Assembly: GCA_013388735.1 (NCBI GenBank)
Contig: JACAES010000030.1
Span: 1 to 38,892 of the forward strand
Direction: 5' to 3'
DNA length: 38,892 bases
Source of the DNA: Chloroflexota bacterium
GTDB taxonomy: Bacteria > Chloroflexota > Anaerolineae > Aggregatilineales > Phototrophicaceae
Position 1 is the first letter of the stretch. Each line of letters opens with the position of its first letter. Positions 8,471-18,359 of this stretch are shown in pieces. Made by a program: the position numbers and the translations under genes. The notes beneath the pieces are model-generated. The model saw only the letters and a list, made by a program, of their open reading frames with translations. It made no database searches and had not been told where the DNA came from.

Positions 8471-9082
8471 CTAACCTTTCACCATTTTTTCTGGGGCGCT
8501 TCGCCCCGCCTGCTGCATTTCGATGTCCTCACGTAACGCGATGAGTGTGCGGTGATAGAGCGATTTAATCGCGCCCTCGGTACGATCCAGAATTTCGCCT
8601 ACTTCGGCGTTTGATAAATGCGCCACAAACTTTAAGTACAGCAGCTGCTGCCGTTCTTCCGACAGGCGTTCGACAGCCTGAAGGAGCTGCTGCCGCTCCT
8701 CTTGATCTTCGGCCTGGGCATCCGGCGCGTCGAAGTGCAGCCCCGACGAGACGAATTCTTCCAGAGGGATGATCTTGCGGCGGCTGCGGTCGCGGTGCCA
8801 GTTGGCGACCAGGTTATGAGCGATACGGTACAGCCAGGCCTGAAACGGCACGCCGCGCTCGGTATAATGCTCGATGTGCGCCATAGCGCGATGAAAGACA
8901 CCGGCGGTCAGGTCTTCTGCGTCCTGGTGGTTGCCTGTCCGGTAGTAGATGTACTTATAGATTTTCTCGACGTATCGCTCGTAAAGCGCGCCAAACGCTT
9001 CCTGGCTGTCTTTCGCCAGTTCGATCAGGTCAGCATCGTCGAGTTGAGCGAGATTCTGGTTTTTGCGATTGAATAGTTTCAT
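8471..9082 (-). CDS. RNA polymerase sigma factor, ECF-type (sigma-70 family)
   Basis: A 203-residue sigma factor with only regions 2 and 4, as in ECF (RpoE-like) sigmas. Region 2 runs from about 25 to 105, with [20 protein letters not shown], then [15 protein letters not shown], and the promoter-melting segment [19 protein letters not shown]. After a linker rich in Asp/Glu, region 4 (about 130-185) has [23 protein letters not shown] in two parts followed by the helix-turn-helix [16 protein letters not shown]. The ATG at 9082 has only a weak GAG ribosome site. A perfect hairpin followed by a T-run sits in its leader (9087-9119), a possible attenuator. The partner 3 bases downstream is a small membrane protein. 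Confidence 0.92.
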   Translation of the reverse strand: MKLFNRKNQNLAQLDDADLIELAKDSQEAFGALYERYVEKIYKYIYYRTGNHQDAEDLTAGVFHRAMAHIEHYTERGVPFQAWLYRIAHNLVANWHRDRSRRKIIPLEEFVSSGLHFDAPDAQAEDQEERQQLLQAVERLSEERQQLLYLKFVAHLSNAEVGEILDRTEGAIKSLYHRTLIALREDIEMQQAGRSAPEKMVKG

Positions 9083-9086
9083 CTCT

Positions 9087-9119
9087 GGATAAAACCCGCA
9101 ACCGGGGAGATGGTTGCGG
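9087..9119 (-). promoter_or_regulatory. Terminator-like hairpin in the sigma-factor leader
   Basis: CCGCAACC (9096-9103) and GGTTGCGG (9112-9119) form a perfect 8-bp stem with an 8-base loop. Read on the minus strand, the hairpin is followed by GGGTTTTATCC and then, within a few bases, by the ATG of the sigma gene. It has the form of an intrinsic terminator placed before a start codon, so attenuation is possible. It is not followed by a T-run on the plus strand. Confidence 0.5.
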
Positions 9120-9190
9120 AGATTTCAGAACTTTCAGTTTTTTGTTAAACATCCACCAACAGCTTCGCCCGACCGGCTTTGGTTTACGCC

Positions 9191-9219
9191 TCGATAAACG
9201 GCGGCGGCTTCTCTATAAT
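9191..9219 (+). promoter_or_regulatory. Predicted promoter of glyQS
   Basis: A perfect TATAAT -10 hexamer is at 9214-9219, with a weak -35 (TCGATA, 9191-9196) at 17-bp spacing. Transcription would start near 9226 and give a leader of about 33 bases before the ATG at 9259. That leader is too short for a T-box, and it rules out the in-frame start at 9142. Confidence 0.6.
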
Positions 9220-9258
9220 ACCCCGGATTGTCCTGCACAGTTTCCAAAGGCTAAGGTT

Positions 9259-12200
9259 ATGGCGCGACCGCTCAATTTTCAGCAAGTCATCCTTAAACTA
9301 CACGAATTCTGGGGCGACCAGGGCTGCGTGTTGTGGAACCCGTATAACGTCCAGGTCGGCGCGGGCACAAACAACCCCGCTACCCTGCTGCGCGTGCTGG
9401 GGCCGGAACCCTGGCGCGTGGCCTACGTCGAGCCGAGCGTGCGCCCGGATGATGGCCGTTATGGCGACAACCCCAACCGGATGCAGTATTACTTCCAGTA
9501 TCAGGTGATTCTAAAGCCTGACCCCGGCAACCCGCAGGAAATTTACCTGCAATCGCTGGAGGCGCTGGGTATCAACCCCCGCGAGCATGACATTCGTTTC
9601 GTGGAAGATAACTGGGAAAGCCCCGCCCTGGGCGCGTGGGGGCTGGGCTGGGAAGTGTGGCTGGACGGCCAGGAGATCACCCAGTTCACCTACTTTCAAC
9701 AGGCCGGCGGCCTGGAACTGAACCCGGTTTCGGTCGAAATCACTTACGGCCTGGAACGTATCGTGCTGGCCTTGCAGGGCAAAAATGCCGCCTGGGACAT
9801 CAACTGGCTGGAAAACCTGACCTATGGCGACGTCTTTCTGCAAAGCGAGATCGAACACTGTCGCTATTATTTTGAGATCGCCGACATCGAGGGGCTGAAG
9901 CAGGTCTACAACGTTTACGAGCAGGAAAGCAAACGCGCGCTGGCGGCAGGCGCGGTCATCCCGGCCTACGATTACGTGCTGAAGTGCAGCCACCTGTTTA
10001 ACGTGCTGGATACGCGCGGCGCAGTCGGCGTCACCGAGCGGGCGCTGTACTTCCACCGGATGCGCAACATGACCCGCGAGGTGGCGAAAGCCTTCGCCGA
10101 CCAGCGCCAGCAGATGGGATACCCGCTGCTGAACGTCAACCAGGGTTGGGCCGCGCCGCCCCTGCCGGAGCCGCGCGCCGGGGCGGGTTCTGACCTGTCC
10201 GGCAAAACCGCCGACTTCCTGCTGGAAATCGGCGTCGAGGAGCTGCCCGCCGGGGACGTGGCCACCGCGCAGGAGCAGTTGGAAGACCTGGCGCTGAACC
10301 TGTTCGACAGCCTGCGCCTGCTGCCGCAGGAAGGTATCATGGTCTTCAGCACCCCCCGCCGGCTGACGCTGGCCGCCTGGGACATCCCCACCCGGCAGAC
10401 CGATGTCGAAAAGATCGAAAAAGGCCCGCCCGCCGCGCGCGCCTTCGACGCCGATGGCAAACCCACCAAAGCGGCGGAAGGTTTCGCCCGCAGCCGAGGC
10501 ATCAACGTGGACGATCTGAAGGTCGAAGACATAGACGGTGGGCAGTACGTCACGGCGCTGGTGCGCGAGGCCGGACGCCCGGCCGTGGACGTGCTGGCCG
10601 AGGCGCTGCCGGGGCTGATCGCCGGCCTTAAATTCGGCAAAACCATGCGCTGGAACGCCAGCAACACCGCCTTTTCGCGCCCGATTCGCTGGTATACGGC
10701 GCTGCTGGGCGGCACGCTGATCCCGTTTGTTTACGCTGGCGTCGCCAGCGGGGACAGCACACGCGGCCTGCGGCCTTACAGTTCGCCGGAACTGCCCGTC
10801 CACAGCCTCCAGCATTATCTGGACACGCTCAGGGAACAGGGCATCATCCTGAGCGGCGAAGACCGGCGCGAAGACATCCGCCGGCAGATCGCGGCGCTGG
10901 CGGCGGAGGTCAGCGGGCGCATCCCCGACGACCCCGGCCTGCTGGACGAAGTGACCAATCTGGTCGAGCGGCCTACGGCGCTGCGGGGGACGTTCGAGGA
11001 AAAATACCTGGAACTGCCGCGCGAGGTGCTGATCACCGTCATGCGCGACAAACAACGGTACTTCCCGGTGGAGGACGAACAGGGGCGGCTGCTGCCCTAC
11101 TTCATCGCCGTCCGCAACGGTGACGAGACGCATCTGGATAAAGTGATCGTCGGCAACGAACACGTGCTGCGGGCACGGTTTTCCGACGCGGCCTACTTCT
11201 ACCAGTCCGACATTCAAAAGCCCCTGGCGGACTTCCTGCCGCGCCTGGGGACGCTCACCTTTCAGGAAAAACTCGGCTCGATGCTGGACAAAAATGAACG
11301 CATCGCCCGGCTGGTCGAGCCGCTGGGCGACCTGCTCGGCCTGGCGGCGACCGACACCGGCATCGCGCAGCGGGCGGCGCACATCCTCAAGGCCGATCTG
11401 GCGACGCAGATGGTAGTGGAGATGACCTCGCTGCAGGGCATCATGGGGCGCGAATATGCCCTGCGCGAGGGCTACCCGCCGGAAGTGGCGAACGCCATCT
11501 TTGAACACTGGCTGCCCCGCAGCGCCGACGATACCCTGCCGGAAAGCCCCGCCGGCACCTTGCTGGCGCTGGCCGACCGGCTGGACAGCCTGGTGGGCTT
11601 ATTTGCGGTTGGCCTGGCGCCCAAATCCACCGCCGATCCCTACGGCCAGCGGCGGGCGGCGCTGGGGCTGATTCAAATCCTGGTCAGCAAACAACTGGAC
11701 GTAGACCTGCGCGCGGCGGTCGAACTGGCGGCCACGATCCAGCCGGTGACGGTGACAGCGCAGGCGCTGGCCGAAGTGCTGGATTTCATCGGCGGGCGGC
11801 TGCGCGCCTGGGTAGAAGAACAGGACTGGCCGCGTGACGTGATCGCCGCCGTGCTGGCGGAACAGTCGCACAACCCCCACCGCGCCCTGCGCGGATTGGC
11901 AGAGCTTTCTGCCTGGGTGCAGCGCCCGGACTGGGAGCCGCTGCTGGACGGTTTCGCCCGCTGCGTGCGGATTACGCGCGCCGAGGAAACGCGCTACGCC
12001 ATCCGGCCAGAAGCCTTCAGCCAGCCGCAGGAGCGCCGCCTGTACGAAGCTTACCAACAGGCCGCCGCCCGGCTGGACTCGCGCGGCAACGTGGACGCCT
12101 TCTTCCAGGCGTTCGCGCCCATGCTGCCGGCCATCACCGACTTCTTCGATCACGTGATGGTCAACGTCGAGGACGAAACCACCCGCAGCAGCCGGCTCGG

Positions 12201-12267
12201 CCTGCTGCAAGCCATCAGCGCCCTGCCGCAAGGCCACGCCGACCTCAGCTACCTGAGCGGCTTTTAG
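9259..12267 (+). CDS. glyQS: Glycyl-tRNA synthetase, fused alpha and beta chains
   Basis: Charges tRNA-Gly with glycine in the cytosol. This is the bacterial alpha2beta2-type enzyme expressed as one 1002-residue chain. Residues 1 to about 295 are the class II catalytic alpha subunit ([17 protein letters not shown], then ARVLG-type and [13 protein letters not shown] motifs and [12 protein letters not shown]). A proline/glycine-rich linker at about 297-313 joins it to the beta subunit, which begins [17 protein letters not shown]. The beta part holds the HD-type segment [20 protein letters not shown] and a DALR-like C-terminal tRNA-binding domain. The frame stays open 117 bases upstream, but the ATG at 9259 begins the conserved domain, has AAGG upstream and lies just past a TATAAT promoter. 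Alpha-beta fusions are known from chlamydiae and plastids. Its 3' end converges with the helicase gene across a shared hairpin. Confidence 0.96.
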   Translation: MARPLNFQQVILKLHEFWGDQGCVLWNPYNVQVGAGTNNPATLLRVLGPEPWRVAYVEPSVRPDDGRYGDNPNRMQYYFQYQVILKPDPGNPQEIYLQSLEALGINPREHDIRFVEDNWESPALGAWGLGWEVWLDGQEITQFTYFQQAGGLELNPVSVEITYGLERIVLALQGKNAAWDINWLENLTYGDVFLQSEIEHCRYYFEIADIEGLKQVYNVYEQESKRALAAGAVIPAYDYVLKCSHLFNVLDTRGAVGVTERALYFHRMRNMTREVAKAFADQRQQMGYPLLNVNQGWAAPPLPEPRAGAGSDLSGKTADFLLEIGVEELPAGDVATAQEQLEDLALNLFDSLRLLPQEGIMVFSTPRRLTLAAWDIPTRQTDVEKIEKGPPAARAFDADGKPTKAAEGFARSRGINVDDLKVEDIDGGQYVTALVREAGRPAVDVLAEALPGLIAGLKFGKTMRWNASNTAFSRPIRWYTALLGGTLIPFVYAGVASGDSTRGLRPYSSPELPVHSLQHYLDTLREQGIILSGEDRREDIRRQIAALAAEVSGRIPDDPGLLDEVTNLVERPTALRGTFEEKYLELPREVLITVMRDKQRYFPVEDEQGRLLPYFIAVRNGDETHLDKVIVGNEHVLRARFSDAAYFYQSDIQKPLADFLPRLGTLTFQEKLGSMLDKNERIARLVEPLGDLLGLAATDTGIAQRAAHILKADLATQMVVEMTSLQGIMGREYALREGYPPEVANAIFEHWLPRSADDTLPESPAGTLLALADRLDSLVGLFAVGLAPKSTADPYGQRRAALGLIQILVSKQLDVDLRAAVELAATIQPVTVTAQALAEVLDFIGGRLRAWVEEQDWPRDVIAAVLAEQSHNPHRALRGLAELSAWVQRPDWEPLLDGFARCVRITRAEETRYAIRPEAFSQPQERRLYEAYQQAAARLDSRGNVDAFFQAFAPMLPAITDFFDHVMVNVEDETTRSSRLGLLQAISALPQGHADLSYLSGF

Positions 12268-12282
12268 AGCCTCAGCTTTCCG

Positions 12283-12319
12283 GTCTTACGGTCAGGTTTA
12301 ACGCACCTGGCCGTAAGAC
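12283..12319. terminator. Bidirectional terminator hairpin between glyQS and the helicase
   Basis: GTCTTACGGTCAGGT (12283-12297) pairs with ACCTGGCCGTAAGAC (12305-12319): 15 bp with one wobble or mismatch and a 7-base loop. It lies between two convergent genes. The right arm and loop are also the last codons and stop of the helicase gene, so the coding end is built into the hairpin. There is no strong T-run, so termination efficiency is uncertain. Confidence 0.6.
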
Positions 12320-14313
12320 GTCCCTTTAACCTGCTGCACATACGGCTGAAGCGCGTTCAGGTAGTCCGGCAGTTTCCCCTCATACGAGACGACCAGTTTT
12401 TCCCGCGCGCGGGTCATGGCCGTGTAAACATACCGTCGGCGTTCGCTGATGAACGTATCTTCAGGCTTGGTGGGTGTGTCAAAGGCGGTGTGCACATGCG
12501 GTATCAGCACCATACGGAACTCAAGCCCTTTCATTTTCTTAAAGGACTCGACGTACACGCCGGCATCCCGCAGATGCGCCCAGTGTTTGACCAGGCGGTG
12601 ATTGTGGCACAAAACCGCGATCTGCCCTGCCGGCACCCCGGAACGAATCGCTTCGGAAACCGTTTCTTCAATCCCGCTGACTTCATCTCTTAAATCCCGA
12701 TACTGAACCAGCATTGGCTTTTCGCCGGACGGCACATCATACGAGTCGAATTCTGGCATCACCGTATCTTCAGACTGCGCCAGGATTGGGTCGCTGGTGA
12801 TGATACTTTGCGCCGCGACCATGACCTCGCGCGTAGAGCGGAAGGGAACGCGCAGGATGCGTGTGCGGCCAACGACTTCCACGCCTTTTTCCTTCCACGA
12901 GAAATTGGCGAACAGGCTTTGTGTGGGGTCGTCGCACAGGAACAACATACCTTCCGGCTTCAGCAGTTTCTTCGCTACCCTGATCCAGGATGGCGCAAAA
13001 TCCTGCGCCTCATCAATCAGAACCGCGTCATAAAACTGAAACAGCGGATGCTGACATTCCGGGTTCAGTTCATCCAGCGCCATAAACGGCACGTCGGCCC
13101 AGTCTACCAGGCGCTCCTGTGCGTGCCGCTTCACATACCGGTTGAAGATGTCGTTGATAAGCTGCCGCTTTTCCTTCGACAGCTTGTGTCCACGCCCAAC
13201 GCGCTTGGCCGACAGGTAGGCTTCATCATCGTAAAGCCCCATCTCTTTGCGCCACTCAATTTCTTTGGCGACAAATTCCGGGTCGAGACCATATCGCTGA
13301 CGCAGATCGGGAAACGCATTATTCACCAGACCTTCGACACTGGACGGCGAATGCCATTTTTTCCCCAGGATGTCGGCGCACAGCTCATGAAAACCCATGA
13401 TCTGCAAATTCGATCCCGCCCTGACGCGCCGTCTTAAATCCCTCACCAGGTCTTTGTTGAAGGCCAGAGTCAGAATCCGCCAGTCCGGGTTCTGCTCGGC
13501 TAAAAACTGCGCCCGGTATGCCAGCACCAGCGACTTGCCGCTGCCGGCCACGCCGCGTATCAGACGAACGGAGGCGCTTTCCGCCGCCGAACGCCCTTCC
13601 TCGGTGAGCATGTCAGGCATCAAAGCCTGCTGCTGGGCCTGCGGCGCTTTAACCACCTTAAGCGGTTCGCGGACGATCTGATACTGCTGGCTGGTCAGCA
13701 CGCCCATTGGCTGTCCCTGGCTGTCGGGAATGATTACCGAAGGGTCTAAAACGCCGCGAATCTCATCTATATCGGCCAGCGAGAGCGGCTTTTCAAGCCG
13801 CCACACCCAGGCCAGTCCACGCAGCGCCCGCTCGAAACGTTCCGGTGACGAAAGGTCTTCTTTTGAAAAAACGTGGCCTTCCTCCCAGGCCTTCTCACAC
13901 TGCTCGATGGTGTGCTTTTCGATGTGCGGCAGGGCGACCGCGTACATCCAGGGGAACTTCAGCTTGATTTTGCCTTTATAGTTTCGGAGCAGCGTATGCA
14001 GCTTTTCAAAGTTTTCATTCAGATTGAGCGCGTATTCCTTGGCGATTTTGAGCGGGTTGTCTTCGGTGGCCTGTTCGCCGCTGTCGCGAATGATTTCCAC
14101 TTTTTTCTGCGTAGCCTGAACAATCCGCTTCCAGTCTTTGACTTCGATCACCAGCACGCCCAGCGTTTTTCCGACCACCACAAAATCGGGGTTGCGGTAT
14201 GCCGAGCGGGTATGCGTGATGGTGGGTTCGATAAAATAGGTGTACTCATCTGCTGGCAAACTCTGTAGACGGCTTGCCACAAGGCCTTCGCCATAAGTAA
14301 CCACCGCTAACAC
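12298..14313 (-). CDS. NERD-domain superfamily I DNA/RNA helicase (UvrD-like)
   Basis: 671 residues. The N-terminal 150 or so look like a NERD (nuclease-related) domain, with the core strands DFVVVGKTLGVLVIEVKDWK, in which D, E and K are in the expected positions. The rest is a UvrD/Rep-like ATPase: Walker A GVAGSGKS with K260, Walker B LIDEAQDF with D434/E435, motif III/IV CDDPTQSLF and motif VI YTAMTRAREKLVV. It should couple ATP hydrolysis to translocation on DNA or RNA, with possible nuclease activity. The start is GTG at 14313, with GAGG only one or two bases away, so a slightly different start is possible. It is a single gene between two housekeeping genes, with an AT-rich upstream gap. 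Such genes occur alone and in defence islands; no companion defence gene is visible here. Confidence 0.9.
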   Translation of the reverse strand: MLAVVTYGEGLVASRLQSLPADEYTYFIEPTITHTRSAYRNPDFVVVGKTLGVLVIEVKDWKRIVQATQKKVEIIRDSGEQATEDNPLKIAKEYALNLNENFEKLHTLLRNYKGKIKLKFPWMYAVALPHIEKHTIEQCEKAWEEGHVFSKEDLSSPERFERALRGLAWVWRLEKPLSLADIDEIRGVLDPSVIIPDSQGQPMGVLTSQQYQIVREPLKVVKAPQAQQQALMPDMLTEEGRSAAESASVRLIRGVAGSGKSLVLAYRAQFLAEQNPDWRILTLAFNKDLVRDLRRRVRAGSNLQIMGFHELCADILGKKWHSPSSVEGLVNNAFPDLRQRYGLDPEFVAKEIEWRKEMGLYDDEAYLSAKRVGRGHKLSKEKRQLINDIFNRYVKRHAQERLVDWADVPFMALDELNPECQHPLFQFYDAVLIDEAQDFAPSWIRVAKKLLKPEGMLFLCDDPTQSLFANFSWKEKGVEVVGRTRILRVPFRSTREVMVAAQSIITSDPILAQSEDTVMPEFDSYDVPSGEKPMLVQYRDLRDEVSGIEETVSEAIRSGVPAGQIAVLCHNHRLVKHWAHLRDAGVYVESFKKMKGLEFRMVLIPHVHTAFDTPTKPEDTFISERRRYVYTAMTRAREKLVVSYEGKLPDYLNALQPYVQQVKGTSYGQVR

Positions 14314-14478
14314 CTCATTGATGATATGTGTTAACTTTACAAATCATTATCGGCCATTTATTCAACCCCGAACCTTAAAGCGTAATGGTTTTACAAATTA
14401 TTCACGAACATCTGTTTTACTACCGGCATCGCCTGACCGCCGTTCCCCAAAAGCAAACGAATTCTTGAGCGGCGTGAT

Positions 14479-14507
14479 TTGCATGTCTATCCGCTCATAC
14501 ATATAAT
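14479..14507 (+). promoter_or_regulatory. Predicted promoter of dnaG-rpoD
   Basis: TTGCAT (14479-14484) and a perfect TATAAT (14502-14507) are separated by 17 bp. They lie in the AT-rich 226-base gap between the divergent helicase and dnaG. Transcription would start near 14514, about 26 bases before the preferred dnaG GTG. Confidence 0.6.
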
Positions 14508-14539
14508 TCCACTTAAGCAGTGTGAGGGGTGGCCTTCCC

Positions 14540-16645
14540 GTGTCGGTTGCAGACGAAATCAAAACCAGACTGGATATAGTGACTTATATCCAGCAGTATG
14601 TCCCTCTCAAAAAGTCGGGGCGGACGTATAAAGCGTGCTGCCCTTTCCACAGTGAGAAAACGCCCAGTTTTGTGGTGGACGAAACACGCCAGTCGTGGCG
14701 CTGCTATGGCGCTTGTGCGACCGGAGGCGACATCCTCAGCTTCGCGCAGAAATATCACGGCTGGTCATTTTCCGAGACGCTGCAAGAACTGGGCAAGCTG
14801 GCCGGTGTCGAAGTCCACAAACAGACGCCGGAACAGAAAGCCCAGGGCGAACGGCTGGACACGCTGCGCGGCCTGCTCAAAACCGCCGCCGAGGTCTATC
14901 ACCAGGCGCTCATCAGCCCGCAGAGCGACGACGCCCGCGCCGCCCTGTACTATGCCGCCCACAAACGCAGCTTCAGCGACGAAACGCTGCTTAAGTTCGG
15001 CATCGGCTATGCGCCGCCAGGCTGGCATAACATGCTTGAACATCTTAAGGAAATCGGCTATGGCGAAGATCAGATCATTGAAGCCGGCATCGCCGTCAAA
15101 AACGAAAAGGGAAACGTCTACGACCGCTTCCGTAATCGGTTGATGATCCCCATCCGCGACGAGCGCGGGCGGGTGATCGGCTTCGGGGCGCGGGCGCTCG
15201 ACCCCGACGACAACCCCAAATACCTCAACTCGCCGCAGACTCCCCTGTTCGACAAAAGCCGGACGCTGTTCGCGCTGGACGTGGCACGCAACAGCATCCG
15301 CGAAACCGAAACGGCGGTCATCGTCGAAGGATACATGGACGCCATCACGGCGCATCAGGCCGGGTTTGCGAACGTCGTGGCGCAGATGGGTACGGCCATG
15401 ACCGATACGCAGCTTAAAACCCTGGCGCGGTCGGCCAAAACAATCATCCTGGCGCTCGACTCCGATGCCGCCGGGCAGAATGCCACCCGCCGCAGCCTGG
15501 AGGTGGCGCAGGCCGCCCTCAAAGCCGACTACACCGGGCGGCTGTCGGTGGATATGCGTGCGCTGCAAATCCCCGGCGCGAAAGACCCCGACGACCTGAT
15601 ACGCGAGTCGCCGGAAAAGTGGGCGGCGCTGGTAGCGGCGGCGCAGCCGGTAGCCGATTATGTCATCGAAACGGAACTGGCCGGGCTGCCGCCGGACGCT
15701 TCGCCGCGTGATGTGGAAGGGCTGGCCCGCCGCCTGATCCCTATCCTGCTGGCGTCGGAAAATAATCTGTATAACAAGGAGAATATTCAGAAACTTCTGC
15801 TGGCGCTGGTGAAGCTCAAACAGCAGCGGCGGGCGCTGCGAAGCCTGAGCATCAGCGAACAAGACCTGCTGGACTGGGCCAGCGAACAGCAGCGCATCGC
15901 CGGGGCAAAACCGCCCCGCCCGACCCCATCGGACACCACGCCGCCGGAGCCGCCGCCCCCCGACTATGAGGCACTGATGCCGCCGGACGATTGGGACCAG
16001 GGCGCAGCCGAACCGCTGCCGTCCGCGCCACTGGCTGCCGCCGAACCGAACCGCGAAGCGGAAGTCGAACGCCGCTGCCTGCGGCTGTTGTTTCACAACC
16101 CCGACCTGTATTACGTCGCTAACCGCAAACTGCGCGAACTGGCCGGGAACAGTCGGGCGCTGCAAGAAGGGCCACTGCGCGATTGGGAAGCCGACGATTT
16201 CGCTCAACCGGAATACCGGGCATTGATGCAGTTCTTCCAGATGGCGCTGGGCCAGGACGAACTGGACGTGATGGATTTTATGCGGCGGCAGCTGGACTCG
16301 ACATTGCTCCTACAGCTTGAGGCGATTATCATTGATGAGTTGGAAGAAAACCGCGCCCGGCTGCGCCAGGCCTTTCCCACCGATCTGAACAATTTATGGG
16401 ACTCCAGCCGTCGGCGGGCCGCAATCTTCGATCATCAGGCGGAACTGCTGGAGAAAGTGCTGCGGCTGCGCGCGCGGCGGCTGCACCGGGAACGGGAGGA
16501 GTTGTGTTTGTTACAGGCCGACAGCCAGACGGAAGGCGATCACGCTGCCGAGCTGCGGTACGGGCAGCAGGTGATTTTATCGCAGCAGGCCAAGCAGTTG
16601 ATCGACTCCGAACTCGGACGCCACACCGGCATTCTTCGTAAGTAA
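14540..16645 (+). CDS. dnaG: DNA primase DnaG
   Basis: Makes RNA primers at the replication fork. 701 residues from the preferred GTG at 14540, which is preceded by GAGGGGTGG at a spacing of about 7; an in-frame GTG at 14522 is the alternative. The N-terminal CHC2 zinc ribbon uses C34, H37, C55 and C59. The last pair is spaced CYGAC (CX3C), one residue wider than the usual CX2C. The TOPRIM catalytic core has E263 in VEGYMDAI and D307/D309 in ALDSDAAG. A proline-rich linker (about 455-505) leads to a C-terminal domain that should bind DnaB, less conserved and about 150-200 residues long. rpoD follows after 11 bases, the classical macromolecular-synthesis pairing, but no rpsU is present upstream. 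Confidence 0.96.
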   Translation: MSVADEIKTRLDIVTYIQQYVPLKKSGRTYKACCPFHSEKTPSFVVDETRQSWRCYGACATGGDILSFAQKYHGWSFSETLQELGKLAGVEVHKQTPEQKAQGERLDTLRGLLKTAAEVYHQALISPQSDDARAALYYAAHKRSFSDETLLKFGIGYAPPGWHNMLEHLKEIGYGEDQIIEAGIAVKNEKGNVYDRFRNRLMIPIRDERGRVIGFGARALDPDDNPKYLNSPQTPLFDKSRTLFALDVARNSIRETETAVIVEGYMDAITAHQAGFANVVAQMGTAMTDTQLKTLARSAKTIILALDSDAAGQNATRRSLEVAQAALKADYTGRLSVDMRALQIPGAKDPDDLIRESPEKWAALVAAAQPVADYVIETELAGLPPDASPRDVEGLARRLIPILLASENNLYNKENIQKLLLALVKLKQQRRALRSLSISEQDLLDWASEQQRIAGAKPPRPTPSDTTPPEPPPPDYEALMPPDDWDQGAAEPLPSAPLAAAEPNREAEVERRCLRLLFHNPDLYYVANRKLRELAGNSRALQEGPLRDWEADDFAQPEYRALMQFFQMALGQDELDVMDFMRRQLDSTLLLQLEAIIIDELEENRARLRQAFPTDLNNLWDSSRRRAAIFDHQAELLEKVLRLRARRLHREREELCLLQADSQTEGDHAAELRYGQQVILSQQAKQLIDSELGRHTGILRK

Positions 16646-16656
16646 GACGGTGAAAT

Positions 16657-18303
16657 ATGGTCAAAAAACGCAAGCAACCCCGAGACGATGTACGGTCTTC
16701 GCATGAAGTACCAAAGGTTCAGATCGAAGACATAGACGCCGAATTCGACCTGGAGGACGAAATCCTGGAGGAGGATGACGCGCTCTTCGACACGACCGAT
16801 CTCAAGAGTGATCTCGATGGCGACCTCCTGCTGGACGATGGGCCGGATGAAGAAGACCTGGACGAATTTGACGACGATGACCTGATGAACGAAAGCCTGG
16901 CGCTGGACACGTCCGCGCTGGCCGACGACCCGGTGCGTATGTACCTCAAAGAAATCGGGCAGGTGCCGCTGCTGGACACCAACCGCGAAACGTGGTTAAG
17001 CGTCCAGATCGCGGCGGAACAACTGCTGCAAACCTTCATGGATCGCCTGTCGGCGCTGGACAGCCAGACTGGGCTGCCCGTCCCGTCGGCAGTGGTCGAA
17101 CTGGCGTACCAGCATGTCACGCGCAACTGGGAAGAAGTGGTCGAAGGCGCGCTGGCCTTCCACGTCGAAAAGCCCGATCTGGCGGCCATGATTAACGAAA
17201 CGGTGCTGATCTCCGATGCCTGGGATGTCAACGGCCATTCCTACATCCGGGAATACCTGCGCCAGCGCGACTGGGGACGCGACGAACTGTGGACGGAACT
17301 GGCAAAACGCCTGTTCGATGTGTTTCATGGGCTGTATCTCATCCCGGTCGCGCTTCAGGCGTTGATTCACAGGCACTATAAACAGCACGGCGAATGTCCC
17401 TCGCCGGCACAGTTTCACGAGTGGCTGGCCGCCGACCCGGATACCATCGCCGACCTGCCGGACTTTTTCGTCCAGGTTGAACAACGCGCCGAACTCGCCA
17501 GCGAGGCGCTGACGCGCGCCAATCTGCGGCTGGTCGTCAGCGTCGCCAAACGTTATATGGGGCGCGGCATCAACTTCCTCGACCTGATTCAGGAAGGCAA
17601 CATCGGCCTGCTGCGGGCGGTGGAAAAGTTCGACCACACCAAAGGCTACAAGTTCAGCACCTACGCCACCTGGTGGATTCGCCAGGCCATCAGCCGCGCC
17701 ATTGCCGACCAGGCGCGTACCATCCGCATCCCGGTACACATGGTCGAAACCATCAACCGGCTGATGCGGGTGCAGCGCGACCTGATCCAGGAATTGGGCG
17801 GCGAACCGAGCGCTGAGCAGATCGCGCTGGAGATGGACTTCCTGGCGCCGGACGAAACCGAAGCCATCAAACTTATCCGGCGCAACGGCGAACGTATGGA
17901 CGCCGGCTTGCAGCGCAAACTGCGCCGCGCCGCGCAGAAGGTCCGCAAGATCATGCGCATCAGCCAGGAGCCGATGAGTCTGGAAATGCCTATCGGCCAG
18001 GAGGACAGCAGCCTGCTGGGCGACTTTATCGAGGACGATAAAATCCTCGGCCCGGTGGACGCCGCCAGCCGTCAGCTGCTCAAGGAGCAGATCCGCTCCG
18101 CGCTGGGTGTGCTGAGCGAGCGCGAGCGCGAGGTGCTGGAAATGCGCTTCGGCCTGCACGACGGGCAGGATCATACGCTGGAGGAGGTCGGGCGTCACCT
18201 GGGCGTGACGCGCGAGCGCATCCGGCAGATCGAAGCGAAGGCGCTGCGCAAACTGCGCCACCCCACCCGCAGTCGCCAGCTTCGGGATTATCTGGAAATG
18301 TGA
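16657..18303 (+). CDS. rpoD: Primary RNA polymerase sigma factor RpoD
   Basis: Housekeeping sigma-70 that directs core polymerase to -35/-10 promoters. 548 residues. Residues 1-80 are very acidic, with runs of D and E (for example [14 protein letters not shown]), in place of a recognisable region 1.1. Region 1.2 is near 87-110 ([16 protein letters not shown]). A non-conserved spacer reaches about 282. Region 2 follows, with [20 protein letters not shown] and [17 protein letters not shown]. Region 3 comes next, and region 4 (about 484-548) carries the helix-turn-helix [20 protein letters not shown]. It begins 11 bases after dnaG with little independent signal, so both are probably read from the promoter before dnaG. 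A palindromic repeat follows its stop within 4 bases. Confidence 0.96.
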   Translation: MVKKRKQPRDDVRSSHEVPKVQIEDIDAEFDLEDEILEEDDALFDTTDLKSDLDGDLLLDDGPDEEDLDEFDDDDLMNESLALDTSALADDPVRMYLKEIGQVPLLDTNRETWLSVQIAAEQLLQTFMDRLSALDSQTGLPVPSAVVELAYQHVTRNWEEVVEGALAFHVEKPDLAAMINETVLISDAWDVNGHSYIREYLRQRDWGRDELWTELAKRLFDVFHGLYLIPVALQALIHRHYKQHGECPSPAQFHEWLAADPDTIADLPDFFVQVEQRAELASEALTRANLRLVVSVAKRYMGRGINFLDLIQEGNIGLLRAVEKFDHTKGYKFSTYATWWIRQAISRAIADQARTIRIPVHMVETINRLMRVQRDLIQELGGEPSAEQIALEMDFLAPDETEAIKLIRRNGERMDAGLQRKLRRAAQKVRKIMRISQEPMSLEMPIGQEDSSLLGDFIEDDKILGPVDAASRQLLKEQIRSALGVLSEREREVLEMRFGLHDGQDHTLEEVGRHLGVTRERIRQIEAKALRKLRHPTRSRQLRDYLEM

Positions 18304-18306
18304 TAG

Positions 18307-18335
18307 GTAGGGGCGGGTTTCTGAACCCGCCCTAC
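18307..18335. repeat. GC-rich palindromic repeat, copy 1
   Basis: GTAGGGGCGGGTT (18307-18319) pairs with AACCCGCCCTAC (18324-18335), leaving one bulged G. The loop is TCTG. It is the same family as copies at 23887, 24433 and 31060. It sits directly after the rpoD stop, where it could act as an mRNA 3'-end stabiliser or weak terminator. Confidence 0.8.
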
Positions 18336-18359
18336 GCAAATATTTGAGGATTTACCATT

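Noticed and set aside
9083..9258. T-box leader before glyQS
   Set aside because: The predicted transcript leader is only about 33 bases, and no specifier loop or antiterminator (T-box consensus) is visible.
9511..11508. 665-residue open frame on the minus strand inside glyQS
   Set aside because: Antisense shadow in a GC-rich gene. Its composition is rich in Arg, Gln, His and Gly, it shows no domain motif, and the plus strand encodes a clear synthetase.
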